From Chloroflexota bacterium (lineage in GTDB: Bacteria; Chloroflexota; Anaerolineae; Aggregatilineales; J027): a DNA stretch of 64,000 nucleotides. Location: NCBI GenBank assembly GCA_024434115.1, contig QMIT01000006.1, positions 320,719 to 384,718 of the forward strand. Direction: 5' to 3'. Below, piece by piece: positions 45,484-53,773 of this stretch (position 1 is its first letter; each line of letters begins with the position of its first letter). The notes beneath the pieces are model-generated. The model did not search any database. It was given only the letters and a program-made list of their open reading frames with translations, and was not told the DNA's origin. The position numbers and the translations under genes were made by a program.

Positions 45484-48400
45484 ATGGATGCCTTGTCTTC
45501 GCTACGGCTGATCTTGTTTGGTACACCGGAAATTCTTGTAGAGGATACCCCCATTGAAGTAGACACCCGCAAAGCCATCGCTTTACTGGCGTATCTTGCA
45601 GTGAAAAAGCAACCCATCAGTCGGGATGTCCTCTGCAATGTGTTATGGACAGACTACGATCAACAAAGTGCTAGCGCTTCTCTACGGCGTACCCTTTCAG
45701 TAGCCTACAAAGCCTTACAGCGAAATTGGTTGGAGATTGAAAGAACGCGGACTGGCTTGAGCCAAGCGCCGGATGTATGGGTAGATGTCAATCGGTTTCG
45801 TGAACTGGTGCAAACGACCCAACATCATCAGCATCCCAATGGCATCTGTGCAACCTGTTATGCGCGACTTTGTGAGGCAGTCGAGTTGTACCGGGATGAC
45901 TTTTTGGCAGGGTTTAATTTACGCGATGGGTCGAATTTTGAAGAATGGCAGTCCTTTGAAAGCGAGAGCCTGCGGCACGATCTCAATTTTGTATATGCGG
46001 GCATCATTGAATGGCATACCCATCAACAGGATTTTGAAGTTGCCATCGCTTTTGCCAAACGGTGGGTGCAGATGGATGAGTTCTACGAAAAAGCCCAGCA
46101 CATGCTTATTCAACTTTATGCACAGGCTGGGCAACGGCCACTGGCACTGCAAACCTATGAAAACTTTCGGCTGAAACTTGAGCAAGAGTTAGATATTGCG
46201 CCATTGCCTGAGACAACCGATTTATATGAGCGTATTTTAGAGGGGCATTTCCAGGTTTTGGAGCACCCAATGTCCAAAATGCAGTCGTTCCCGATGACTC
46301 ACAACCTTCCCGCGATTGGGCGATCTTTCATTGGGCGCACTAAGCAGTTGACGGCCTTAACCACTCTGCTGCAGGACCCAACCTGTCGTTTATTAACCAT
46401 TGTTGGCCCCGGCGGCATGGGTAAAACACGCTTGGCACTGAAGGTCGCGGAAAAACAGCTTGATCGTTTTGCCGATGGGGTCTTTTTTGTGGAAGTTCAG
46501 TCACCTGTCACAGCCGAGTCGCTGATTGGGCAAATCGCCAGCACTATCCAGCATACCTTTTTGCATGACACCACGTCGGAGCGTAGCCTGAAAGACTATT
46601 TGCAGGACAAACAGGTGCTGTTGGTCTTAGATGGGTTTGAGATTGCCCTTGAACAGTCTGAGGTGTTGGTTAGCCTGTTACATGCTGCCCCTGCCGTCAA
46701 AATGTTGGTGACCTCACAGGTTCCCGTAGATTCTGTCGAAGAATGGCAGTTTCCCTTACACGGCTTGGAAGTCGAAGAAACCGTCGACTTTTTTGCCACC
46801 TATTCCAAACGGGTGCTGGCGAACCAGACCTTTGATACCCAATTGGTTACCCCCCTGCACGAAATACTAGGCGGTGTACCGTTGGCGGTTGAATTGGCAA
46901 TCGGGTGGCTCAATGTCCTTTCATTTGAGGAATTACAGACGGAAATTCTCCACAATCTAGGGGTATTACAGGCGACGCGGCAAGATATGCCAGCGCGACA
47001 CGCCAACCTGAATGCCCTATTTAGTTATTTATGGTCGTTACTGACCCCGGAACTGATGGCGATGTTGCAAAAACTAACCATCTTTGAAGGGGGATTTGAA
47101 CGTCAAGCCGCCCAAACCGTCACCAAAATCTCGTTACCAGCATTGTCGGCGTTATTGCAACGTGCCTTACTGGTGAATCAGGCGGGACGTTATCGGATGC
47201 TTAACCCATTACGCGCGTTCATTCTGGAGACCTATACACCAGAGCCAGACATCCAGCGACGGCACAGCCTCTATTATGGAGATTGGATACGGCGGCAGGT
47301 CATACACGGACGTGACCAGAAAAAAATACTGCAAGCCATTACCATCGAACTCCCCAATATTTTGACTGGCTGGCAATGGGCTATTCAACACTATCTTTTA
47401 GATACGATCATTCATTATAGTCGCAACCTCTTTAGCTTTTTCGAGGTGCAGGGGCGTTTTGAGGAAGCCTTGCCCCATTTTGAGAAGGCAGTGCAGGCCT
47501 TTCAGCGTTCTACTCTCTATTACCATTCCGAAGCCTATGGATTACTTTTGGCGAATCAGGGATCGCTGTTGGCCCATCAAGGAAACTTTGGTGCGGCCCA
47601 TCAACTATTCAAAGAAAGCCTTGCGATTTTTACAGGCGGCAATCATTGGCGTGAGGTAGGGCAGGTCTTGAATTATCTGGGCCTCATTGCCATGATGCGA
47701 GGTCAATACACCGAGGCAAACGCCTACTTTGACGAAAGCCTCGCCATCTATCAAGAACTGGCGGATGAGTTGGGCATTGCTAAAGTGTTAAACAATATTG
47801 GGATTTTGCTCAATCGGCAGGCCAAATATCAGGAAGCAATTCTGCATCTTGGGCAGGCATTACAGATCTATCGCCAGATCGGGGATGAGCGATTACTGGC
47901 GTATACCCAGAATAACATGGCGAATGCGCTGGTGGGGTTGGGTAAGCTCGAGGAAGCGATTCCATTTTACCAAGAAAGTTACGAGCACAAACTCAATTTG
48001 GACGATGAGTGGGGAGTGGCTTGTGCCTTAATCAATTTAGGTGATATTGCCCATCAAAAAGACCGTAATAGTCAAGCGCAGGAGTTGTTTCAAGACTGTC
48101 TACAAATCTGTCGGCGGATTGGTAAAAAGGATGGTATGGTCTCCAGTCTGAAAAATCTTGCCATGATTGCCCGTCATGAGCAACAACTCGAAACCGCCAA
48201 TAGCTATCTACGAGAAGCCCTGTATCTGGCCTCCCAAGTGGAAATACCGAGCCTGCTTCTGGAGGTGCTTTTAGAATTGGCAACGCTCCATGTGAAGGAA
48301 CACCGTGATCAAGCCATCCGACTCCTCCAGATCGTCGCCTCGGATAAACGTGCCCGTGTTAACATGCAATCTGCCGCCGTTGAATTATTGAAGGGGATGG

Positions 48401-48504
48401 GACTTGAGCCAACCAAAACTGCGGACACGCTTGAGAAGGTGCTCGAAGAACTTGACCCGCTCAATTTGCCTTCAGATCCAATTCTGGCCTATTTAGTCAT
48501 GTAG
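45484..48504 (+). CDS. BTAD / NB-ARC / TPR transcriptional regulator
   Basis: A 1006-residue regulator with an N-terminal winged helix (about 1-95, RLILFGTPEILVEDTPIEVDTRKAIALLAYLA), BTAD domain (about 100-250), NB-ARC ATPase with Walker A GPGGMGKTR (308-316) and Walker B VLLVLDG, a winged-helix linker, and C-terminal TPR repeats (about 680-960; LNYLGLIAMMRGQYTEANAYFDESLAIYQ and similar). Such STAND regulators oligomerise when a ligand or peptide relieves TPR inhibition. It lies between two small exported-protein genes with identical upstream motifs, its likely targets. A TATAAT is at 45452 and AAGG precedes the ATG. Confidence 0.88.
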   Translation: MDALSSLRLILFGTPEILVEDTPIEVDTRKAIALLAYLAVKKQPISRDVLCNVLWTDYDQQSASASLRRTLSVAYKALQRNWLEIERTRTGLSQAPDVWVDVNRFRELVQTTQHHQHPNGICATCYARLCEAVELYRDDFLAGFNLRDGSNFEEWQSFESESLRHDLNFVYAGIIEWHTHQQDFEVAIAFAKRWVQMDEFYEKAQHMLIQLYAQAGQRPLALQTYENFRLKLEQELDIAPLPETTDLYERILEGHFQVLEHPMSKMQSFPMTHNLPAIGRSFIGRTKQLTALTTLLQDPTCRLLTIVGPGGMGKTRLALKVAEKQLDRFADGVFFVEVQSPVTAESLIGQIASTIQHTFLHDTTSERSLKDYLQDKQVLLVLDGFEIALEQSEVLVSLLHAAPAVKMLVTSQVPVDSVEEWQFPLHGLEVEETVDFFATYSKRVLANQTFDTQLVTPLHEILGGVPLAVELAIGWLNVLSFEELQTEILHNLGVLQATRQDMPARHANLNALFSYLWSLLTPELMAMLQKLTIFEGGFERQAAQTVTKISLPALSALLQRALLVNQAGRYRMLNPLRAFILETYTPEPDIQRRHSLYYGDWIRRQVIHGRDQKKILQAITIELPNILTGWQWAIQHYLLDTIIHYSRNLFSFFEVQGRFEEALPHFEKAVQAFQRSTLYYHSEAYGLLLANQGSLLAHQGNFGAAHQLFKESLAIFTGGNHWREVGQVLNYLGLIAMMRGQYTEANAYFDESLAIYQELADELGIAKVLNNIGILLNRQAKYQEAILHLGQALQIYRQIGDERLLAYTQNNMANALVGLGKLEEAIPFYQESYEHKLNLDDEWGVACALINLGDIAHQKDRNSQAQELFQDCLQICRRIGKKDGMVSSLKNLAMIARHEQQLETANSYLREALYLASQVEIPSLLLEVLLELATLHVKEHRDQAIRLLQIVASDKRARVNMQSAAVELLKGMGLEPTKTADTLEKVLEELDPLNLPSDPILAYLVM

Positions 48505-48506
48505 CA

Positions 48507-48525
48507 GTAACGATCCCGTAACTTT
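48507..48525 (+). promoter_or_regulatory. GTAAC direct-repeat motif upstream of exported protein 2
   Basis: GTAACGATCCCGTAACTTT has GTAAC at 48507 and 48518, 81 nt before the next ATG. It starts 3 nt after the regulator's stop codon and differs from the copy at 44707 in two of 19 positions. TGTAAT at 48545 could be the -10 element. Confidence 0.6.
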
Positions 48526-48587
48526 TGAGTGGTAAGATTGGAAGTGTAATTAAAATTCACCATCGGGAATGGGAAAGGATACAGACG

Positions 48588-48806
48588 ATGAACTGGCGTC
48601 TTATTTTAGTGGGGGCATTTTTGCTGGTAACGCTTTTGTGGGGTACTCATCTGATTATCCATTCTGCTCCTACAGGGCAACAGGAGGCCAATGATCCTCA
48701 AGTAACCTGCCGAGACAATCCCCCGCCGGGACAGCAGGGCTTAATAGGAACACCAAAACAGGGTTGTGATGATGTGGTATGGGATTGGGATAAACCTACC
48801 CACTGA
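48588..48806 (+). CDS. Small exported peptide of unknown function
   Basis: A 72-residue protein with an N-terminal hydrophobic segment (WRLILVGAFLLVTLLWGTHLI) and a short hydrophilic mature part with two cysteines (VTCRDNPPPGQQG...QGCDDVVWDWDKPTH). AAAGGA is 8 nt from the ATG; a longer frame from 48525 has no support and would overlap the regulatory motif. It shares the upstream GTAAC motif with the exported protein at 44802. A peptide signal or small secreted effector is possible. Confidence 0.6.
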   Translation: MNWRLILVGAFLLVTLLWGTHLIIHSAPTGQQEANDPQVTCRDNPPPGQQGLIGTPKQGCDDVVWDWDKPTH

Positions 48807-48836
48807 GAATGCTGAGTCCTTTATACCAATTCAAGT

Positions 48837-48862
48837 GGCGCAGCTTGCGCCGTTTTGTTTTT
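48837..48862 (+). terminator. Intrinsic terminator of exported peptide 2
   Basis: The stem GGCGCA/TGCGCC with a 3-nt loop is followed by GTTTTGTTTTT, 31 nt after the stop codon. Confidence 0.7.
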
Positions 48863-48873
48863 GGGGAGTCAGG

Positions 48874-49777
48874 ATGTCAGACGGGAGTCTCATCGCCATC
48901 ATGGGCGCTATGACCGAGTTATCGGTTGAGCAGCAGTTGGCACTCGTGGTGGCAGATCGGCCTTTTATCGCCAGAGAGTCAGTGGCGATGTATATGGCAA
49001 TGGTCTATGGGCGCAAGCCCGCTGATGTGACCACCCTTCGCCCTGAACTCATGAAGGGGACACTTCCCTAACCGGACGAGCCATGGTGCGTAGCCTGCCC
49101 CCCAACGGGTCGCTAAGGTCATCCCCGCCAAAGGCGACAGTCAACTCCCGCAGTTTTATCTGGCCGACTTCAGCGGGCCACAACAGCGGAGCGAACCGTA
49201 CCCGCTCTTGGATTACCGGGTCGCGGATACCCGCAAACGCCTCAGTCGTCCAGACTTTGCCGGTGAAAACACCGAGATTGCTATCCTGCATGTTTTGTCG
49301 GATGTGGTCGGCGGACGCGGCCTCTCACCCAAACGCACCTCGATCCGCTGGATCAAGGCTCTGACCGGGTTTATGCAGGATCGCACCATGTTAACCCTTG
49401 CGGGTGGTTGAGTCGCAAGCCAATACTGATCTGACCCTTAATGTCATTTTCCCACCCATCGTACAAAAGGATGTGCCCGTGCAAGCCAGTGCCCTCACTC
49501 AAGTCGCTGCAGCGGAAACCACCACCGGACAGCATATGCCGCTGCCCAGCAAGGTAAACCACCGGATTTTGCGGTGCCACGGGCCAAGCCGTATGCCAAC
49601 AGCACCCAAGCTATCTTCTGGAAAAGTGCCATTCCGGTGTGCGCCTGTCCCAGTATCCGCGTGACGGCCAGACCGCCTGTTGGGGCAACTGCAAGTGCCG
49701 TCTGCGTCTCCAGTACGAATACGGCGACGGGGGTGAGGATTATCCCGAAATTCTTATGAATCCCCTAATCAAGCCGT
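48874..49777 (+). pseudogene. Decayed gene remnants, possibly phage-head related
   Basis: Several short frames follow each other in shifting phase: MSDGSLIAIMGAMTELSVEQQ... (48874-49071), an uninterrupted stretch reading AKGDSQLPQFYLADFSGPQ...SDVVGGRGLSPK up to 49411, a segment around QASALTQVAAAETTTG, and a Cys-rich end QYPRDGQTACWGNCKCRL (about 49645-49700). The last motif resembles the C-terminal Cys cluster of some phage portal or minor-head proteins; I am not certain. Each piece ends by frameshift or stop, so this is read as one or more broken genes. No intact gene is seen between 48807 and 49881. Confidence 0.45.
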
Positions 49778-49824
49778 TTCTTAAGGGAGGGATGGTCGAG
49801 TTTAGGGCATTTCTGTTTTTGGGA

Positions 49825-49866
49825 TTGACATATTATATTCATTATAATAGACTTATATTGAATATA
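49825..49866 (+). promoter_or_regulatory. Promoter and candidate operator of the TetR gene
   Basis: TTGACA at 49825-49830 is followed 17 nt later by a weak -10 (TAGACT). An inverted repeat, TATATTCA (49834-49841) and TGAATATA (49859-49866), spans the promoter. This fits autoregulation by the TetR-family protein encoded 15 nt downstream. Confidence 0.45.
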
Positions 49867-49881
49867 TGGAGCATATCGAAC

Positions 49882-50466
49882 ATGACAAGAAAATATGATT
49901 CAAAACGACGCATCGCCAGTTCTGAACAAACACGCCTTGCGATTGTTGAGGCAGCCATCAAACTGCATGGGATTGGCATTACGGCATTTGCTGCCGTCGC
50001 GGATGAGGCAGGTGTATCCTTGCCAACGGTCACCAAACATTTCCCCACGCGGGAGGATTTGTTCATGGCCTGCACCACTCATCACCTCGGCCATCTCACC
50101 TTGCCAGCGGTGGAGGAGCTTCGGGCGGTGCGACATCCCGCTGACCGACTGCGCCGTCTCGTGCAGGAAGTCTGCCAGCTTCATGAGCAAACGTTTGGGC
50201 AACTGTGGACAGGTTACAAGCTCGAAGATGAGTCGCCAGTGTTGATGGAGGCGGTGCAAAGCTATGAGGCGTTAATCGCAAATCTGGTCGAGACCCTGAC
50301 TTTTGACGATCCTGATAAGGATCGGGCCGCCGTCGTCCCATTTGTTCGGGCCATGCTCAATCCGCTGACGTACCGGGCACTACGTTCGAGAAATCAGTTA
50401 AGCATGGAGGAGGTCATCCAACATATGACCAGCGCCTTGGCGAGTGTCCTCCAAATCGCTGCGTAA
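49882..50466 (+). CDS. TetR-family transcriptional regulator
   Basis: A 194-residue regulator. The HTH is ITAFAAVADEAGVSLPTVTKHFPTREDLF, the canonical TetR pattern ending in a phenylalanine-rich recognition helix. The C-terminal ligand domain is helical. The ATG at 49882 is preceded by GGAG 11 nt away; the longer open frame runs into the decayed region upstream and is rejected. It lies 242 nt before a type II NADH dehydrogenase gene, its likely target along with itself. Confidence 0.87.
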   Translation: MTRKYDSKRRIASSEQTRLAIVEAAIKLHGIGITAFAAVADEAGVSLPTVTKHFPTREDLFMACTTHHLGHLTLPAVEELRAVRHPADRLRRLVQEVCQLHEQTFGQLWTGYKLEDESPVLMEAVQSYEALIANLVETLTFDDPDKDRAAVVPFVRAMLNPLTYRALRSRNQLSMEEVIQHMTSALASVLQIAA

Positions 50467-50708
50467 TCATCAGGCTAAACATTCTTTGAGGTGAAAAAAA
50501 TCGCAAACACGGGTATCGGACAGGCCATATGCCCTGTCGGCGTGAGGCCGAGACCCGGATGATTTCAGTCTGCCTTGTGCCAGTTCATTTATTCACCAGA
50601 CATCGTTTTGAAATAACCTATCACAGCGCCGTCGGGGACGCTACACAGCTCATCTTTTTCGGGCTGCTGTTCCCCAAGGCTAGACATACATTGGAGACAG
50701 CATTATCC

Positions 50709-52067
50709 ATGAACGAGCGCATTGTCATCATCGGAGGCGGCTTTGGCGGGTTATACGCCGCGAAGCGCCTAAAAAAGGTGCCTGTCGAGGTCACACTGAT
50801 TGACCGTCGCAATCATCATCTGTTCCAACCTTTGTTGTATCAGGTCGCAACGGGCACGCTATCACCAGCGGACATCACGACGCCGCTGCGTACCTTGTTC
50901 AAAAACCAGCCCAATACCCGGGTTTTGTTGGCGGAAGTGCTGGACTTTGATGTCGCCAACAAACAGGTCATCCTGCGGGACGGGGTGGTGCCCTATGACA
51001 CCTTGATCGTCGCGGCAGGCTCCGGCAAGAACTATTTCGGCAATTCACATTGGATGGCGAATGCCCCCGGCCTCAAGACCGTTGAAGATGCCACCGAAAT
51101 CCGAGGGCGCATCTTGACGGCCTTTGAGGCCGCCGAACGCACCACCGACCCGGTCAAACAGCGGGCGTGGCTCACCTTTGTGGTAATCGGTGGCGGCCCG
51201 ACGGGGGTAGAAATGGCGGGGGCACTGGCCGAGATCGCCCATGAGACCCTGCGTGATGAGTTCCGCCACATCAATCCTTCGGATGCGCGGGTGATTCTGG
51301 TCCAAAGCGGGGAACGCCTGCTGCCAACCTATCCCCCGGAGCTTTCGAGCAAAGCTGCCGCCGCGCTTGAGCGATTGGGTGTCGAGGTGTGGACGGGTCG
51401 TCGGGTGGTGGATGTGCAGGAGCGGGGTGTGACCCTTGCGGCGAATGGTCTTGAGGAAAAATTGGCGACACGCACCATTCTTTGGACCGCAGGCGTGCAA
51501 GCCTCGCCATTGGGTAAGGCCCTTGCCGCCGCAACTGGAGCGCAGGTGGATCGGGGTGGGCGGGTGATGGTTGAGCCAGACCTCAGCGTGCCCGGTTACC
51601 CCGATGTCTTTGTCATCGGCGATTTGGCCCACTTTGCCCACCAGACTGGCGAAGCTTTGCCCGGTGTGGCCCAAGTGGCGATCCAACAGGGGCGCTATGT
51701 TGCACGGTTGATCAAACGCCGACGCGCCGGAAAATCTATTGCGCCGTTTCACTACCAAGATCGCGGCAACATGGCGACTATCGGACGCGGCAAGGCGGTG
51801 GCGGAGATCCAGCACTATCAATTGTCGGGCTGGTTAGCGTGGCAACTCTGGTTGGTGATTCACTTGATGTACCAATTGGATCTCCAAAACCGAGTGCTGG
51901 TATTTGTTCAATGGGTATGGAACTTTGCGACGCGGCGGCGTTCAGCTTTGCTGATCACCGAACGTGACCAGCAGGTGACGGCAATTGAACCCTATACGGG
52001 CCTCAAACTGATTACCAGTACCGGCACGTTTCTGAGCATCCGGGACACGACCTCCCGCTCCCAATAA
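50709..52067 (+). CDS. ndh: Type II NADH dehydrogenase
   Basis: A 452-residue FAD flavoprotein that oxidises NADH and reduces quinone at the membrane without pumping protons. The FAD loop is VIIGGGFGGLYAAKRL (about 5-20), followed by HHLFQPLLYQVATG, the NADH-binding loop VVIGGGPTGVEMAGALAE, TILWTAGVQASPL and DVFVIGDLAHF. The C-terminal amphipathic helix region (GWLAWQLWLVIHLMYQLDLQNRVLVFVQWVWNFATRRR) anchors it to the membrane. The ATG at 50709 fits the Rossmann start, and GGAG is upstream. An open frame to 50529 adds 60 unconserved residues. Confidence 0.92.
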   Translation: MNERIVIIGGGFGGLYAAKRLKKVPVEVTLIDRRNHHLFQPLLYQVATGTLSPADITTPLRTLFKNQPNTRVLLAEVLDFDVANKQVILRDGVVPYDTLIVAAGSGKNYFGNSHWMANAPGLKTVEDATEIRGRILTAFEAAERTTDPVKQRAWLTFVVIGGGPTGVEMAGALAEIAHETLRDEFRHINPSDARVILVQSGERLLPTYPPELSSKAAAALERLGVEVWTGRRVVDVQERGVTLAANGLEEKLATRTILWTAGVQASPLGKALAAATGAQVDRGGRVMVEPDLSVPGYPDVFVIGDLAHFAHQTGEALPGVAQVAIQQGRYVARLIKRRRAGKSIAPFHYQDRGNMATIGRGKAVAEIQHYQLSGWLAWQLWLVIHLMYQLDLQNRVLVFVQWVWNFATRRRSALLITERDQQVTAIEPYTGLKLITSTGTFLSIRDTTSRSQ

Positions 52068-52080
52068 GGCACGCCGTTGC

Positions 52081-52142
52081 AAACTGGACTTTCGCACCAT
52101 CTGGAGGGGGTGGGCACGTGAGAGTCCAGTTTCTATTCCGCA
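52081..52142 (+). terminator. Terminator-like hairpin after ndh
   Basis: Perfect 10-bp arms AAACTGGACT (52081-52090) and AGTCCAGTTT (52133-52142) lie 14 nt after the ndh stop. The loop is long (42 nt) and the T tract poor, so function as a terminator is uncertain. Confidence 0.45.
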
Positions 52143-52365
52143 CTATGTTTCCGCCGTGTTTCTCGGCGAATATGTTTAACCGGAGCCTCCGCGCTCATCT
52201 TTTCCTCGTGCTTTGCCATCCGCTTGTCTCCTTTTGGCTTCTCAGGGATGCAAAGTCTCTCTTCAGTTTACCCTCTTTTGTGTCTCACAGGCTCTGAAAT
52301 GCTACAATCTTTCCCCTCTGGCTACCACTCCCACCCATATTCGCTAGGCCAGTGTTGGAAAGACA

Positions 52366-52551
52366 ATGGATCAGATTGTCCCCCGCCTGATCACCGAGCG
52401 ATGGGTTTCGGCAGTAGATCGGGGCGACTTGCCCTCGATGCTGCTCATGACAACGGATGAGTCCGGCAACGATATGAATGATAAGCAAATCAGAGACGAG
52501 GTTGTGACGTTGTTCCTTTCCGGGCACGTGGTCTCACGCAATCCACTCTGA
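52366..52551 (+). pseudogene. Cytochrome P450 fragment
   Basis: The reading MDQIVPRLITERW...RGDLPSMLLMTTDESGN...MNDKQIRDEVVTLFLSGH matches the H-I helix region of bacterial P450s, where DEQLRDEVMTLFLAGHETT is typical. The frame breaks immediately after the GH of the I helix and nothing of the ExxR or heme-Cys region follows, so it is an internal fragment of about 60 residues. The rest of 52068-52740 shows no intact gene. Confidence 0.6.
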
Positions 52552-52740
52552 TTGAAGCGGCAGAAATCAGCACGATGGGTCAATTGGCACAATGGATTGT
52601 GGAGGCTGATAAGGTCTTGACATTTTGACCTTAAAAATAACTCGTCCGCCAAGTGAGGTATTTTGTGGGAAAATACTCACCTTGAGAGCCAAAACACTCT
52701 CTACCTGTCCCGTTCCCTATAGATAACCCTAACGATAGAG

Positions 52741-53142
52741 TCATGCCTTCGAAAATTCCCGTAATCCCTCGCGCCAGCCCGCCATAAAGGATGTACAGTC
52801 ATAGCCCCAATCGAGGCGGTCAGTCGTTGAGCGTATGAAACCCGTGTGCCCCTTCTGGCAGGCTGTTGCGAAGGCCACGCTTTTGCCGACTTTGTAGGCG
52901 GGTGACCATTGGATGCTGTGTTGGTGTTTCATCGTTCGCCTCGCAGTTGGGGCGTATTGGTGGCCTTTGACAGTGAGAGTGACCCCGATGCGCAGCGCCA
53001 TACCGGGATATTCCGGATGGGCTTCCGGCGGCACGGCCTTCAGATACCCAGCGCGTTCCGACTGGAGCACATATACCACTTCCTGTGCCGTCTTGGGGAG
53101 ATAGACCACCTGAACTGCCTCCGCAGCGTCGGCGATCCGCAC
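52741..53142 (-). CDS. Hypothetical protein
   Basis: A 133-residue frame starting with GTG. It is not recognised. The sequence is balanced and soluble, with QVVYLPKTAQEVVYVLQSERAGYL and a Trp/Tyr-rich C-terminal part (RLDWGYDCTSFMAGWREGL). The GTG shares one base with the TAG of the small upstream frame (TAGTG), which suggests translational coupling. The decayed surroundings mean it may itself be a remnant. Confidence 0.35.
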   Translation of the reverse strand: MRIADAAEAVQVVYLPKTAQEVVYVLQSERAGYLKAVPPEAHPEYPGMALRIGVTLTVKGHQYAPTARRTMKHQHSIQWSPAYKVGKSVAFATACQKGHTGFIRSTTDRLDWGYDCTSFMAGWREGLREFSKA

Positions 53143-53243
53143 TAGTAGAGCGCGTTTGTCGTCTTCTTAGGTGGCGTGGAGGGTTTGGAGTTGGCAGCGA
53201 GTTGGGCTTTGAGTGCTTCGATTTCCGCCAGCAGGGGTTGCAT
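53142..53243 (-). CDS. Small hypothetical ORF
   Basis: A 33-residue frame (MQPLLAEIEALKAQLAANSK...) with a short coiled-coil start like the linkers of phage or plasmid proteins. An in-frame stop lies five codons upstream, so it is either complete or a fragment of a broken gene. No ribosome site is visible. It is coupled to the next frame by TAGTG. Confidence 0.3.
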   Translation of the reverse strand: MQPLLAEIEALKAQLAANSKPSTPPKKTTNALY

Positions 53244-53250
53244 GAGGGGG

Positions 53251-53505
53251 TCAGATCAAGCTACACGACGGAGGGCGTGGGTGGGATTGAGCGTCGGCTT
53301 TACTGGCGGGCCATTTGGCCCAGAAACACAGACGGCGGTTGACATAGGCATCATAGCCTTGGCGAATGATGTTCTGCTGGGGCATGATCATCGCGTTTAG
53401 CAGGGCCAGCAGTCCCGCATCGGTCTTGGTTGGAGTATGACTAGGGGATATGTTGGAAGTTGAAGAAGACCCTGAAAACGAAACCCGCCCTACCCCCAAC
53501 GCCAC
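53251..53505 (-). CDS. Hypothetical protein, possibly a remnant
   Basis: An 84-residue frame from GTG. The core LLALLNAMIMPQQNIIRQGYDAYVNRRLCFWAKWP is strongly helical; the ends are low complexity. No family is recognised. It ends 8 nt before the next small frame on the same strand. These three frames, oriented alike, may be pieces of one broken gene of plasmid or phage origin. Confidence 0.3.
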   Translation of the reverse strand: MALGVGRVSFSGSSSTSNISPSHTPTKTDAGLLALLNAMIMPQQNIIRQGYDAYVNRRLCFWAKWPASKADAQSHPRPPSCSLI

Positions 53506-53535
53506 GTAGCATCAACAGGTAGAGCGGGTTTTCAG
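53472..53535. repeat. Imperfect inverted repeat
   Basis: CTGAAAACGAAACCCGCCCTACC (split as CTGAAAAC, GAAA, CCCGCCCTACC) pairs with GGTAGAGCGGGTTTTCAG: 18 bp of pairing with one 4-nt bulge and one mismatch. It could be a terminator or an old element end. Confidence 0.45.
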
Positions 53536-53657
53536 TTTTGAAGCCTGTTTATTGGTTGTGTGAGATCAATAAACAGAAAAGCACCTTAACAAACAAATAA
53601 ATCCCATCATTGCGTGGCCCAAATGGGACACTAGGGACTTCAAAGTGGGGTTAAGAA

Positions 53658-53707
53658 TGGTGTGCCTGGAGAGATTCGAACTCCCGGCCTATTGTTCTAT
53701 AGACGAC
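53658..53707 (-). other. 3' half of a tRNA gene, probable attachment site
   Basis: On the minus strand the sequence reads as the 3' half of a tRNA: anticodon arm with one mismatch, variable loop, T arm with TTCGAAT loop (GGGAG/CTCTC stem), acceptor strand CAGGCAC, discriminator A and encoded CCA ending at 53658. No D arm or 5' acceptor strand (GTGCCTG) is found upstream, so this is not a complete tRNA. It lies about 70 nt from a tyrosine recombinase gene, the usual arrangement of an att site in a tRNA. Confidence 0.6.
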
Positions 53708-53729
53708 ATTTCCCCGCATTTTGACTCTA

Positions 53730-53766
53730 AAAAGAGACCTAATTCATAACGAATCAGGTCTCTTTT
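53730..53766. terminator. Bidirectional terminator beside the integrase gene
   Basis: The 16-nt arms AAAAGAGACCTAATTC and GAATCAGGTCTCTTTT pair with one mismatch around a 5-nt loop, with A/T tracts on both sides. It lies 8 nt beyond the integrase stop codon. Confidence 0.8.
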
Positions 53767-53773
53767 GTTTTTC

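Noticed and set aside
49049..49291. Minus-strand frame in the decayed region
   Set aside because: It reads smoothly but has no ribosome site and lies antisense to the plus-strand remnant, whose codon pattern is equally good; neither is intact.
52224..52460. Small plus-strand frame before the P450 fragment
   Set aside because: No ribosome site or family resemblance, and it overlaps the P450-like reading in another frame.
53658..53734. Complete tRNA gene on the minus strand
   Set aside because: The 5' acceptor strand and D arm are missing; only the 3' half from the anticodon arm to CCA is present, and its anticodon stem has a mismatch.
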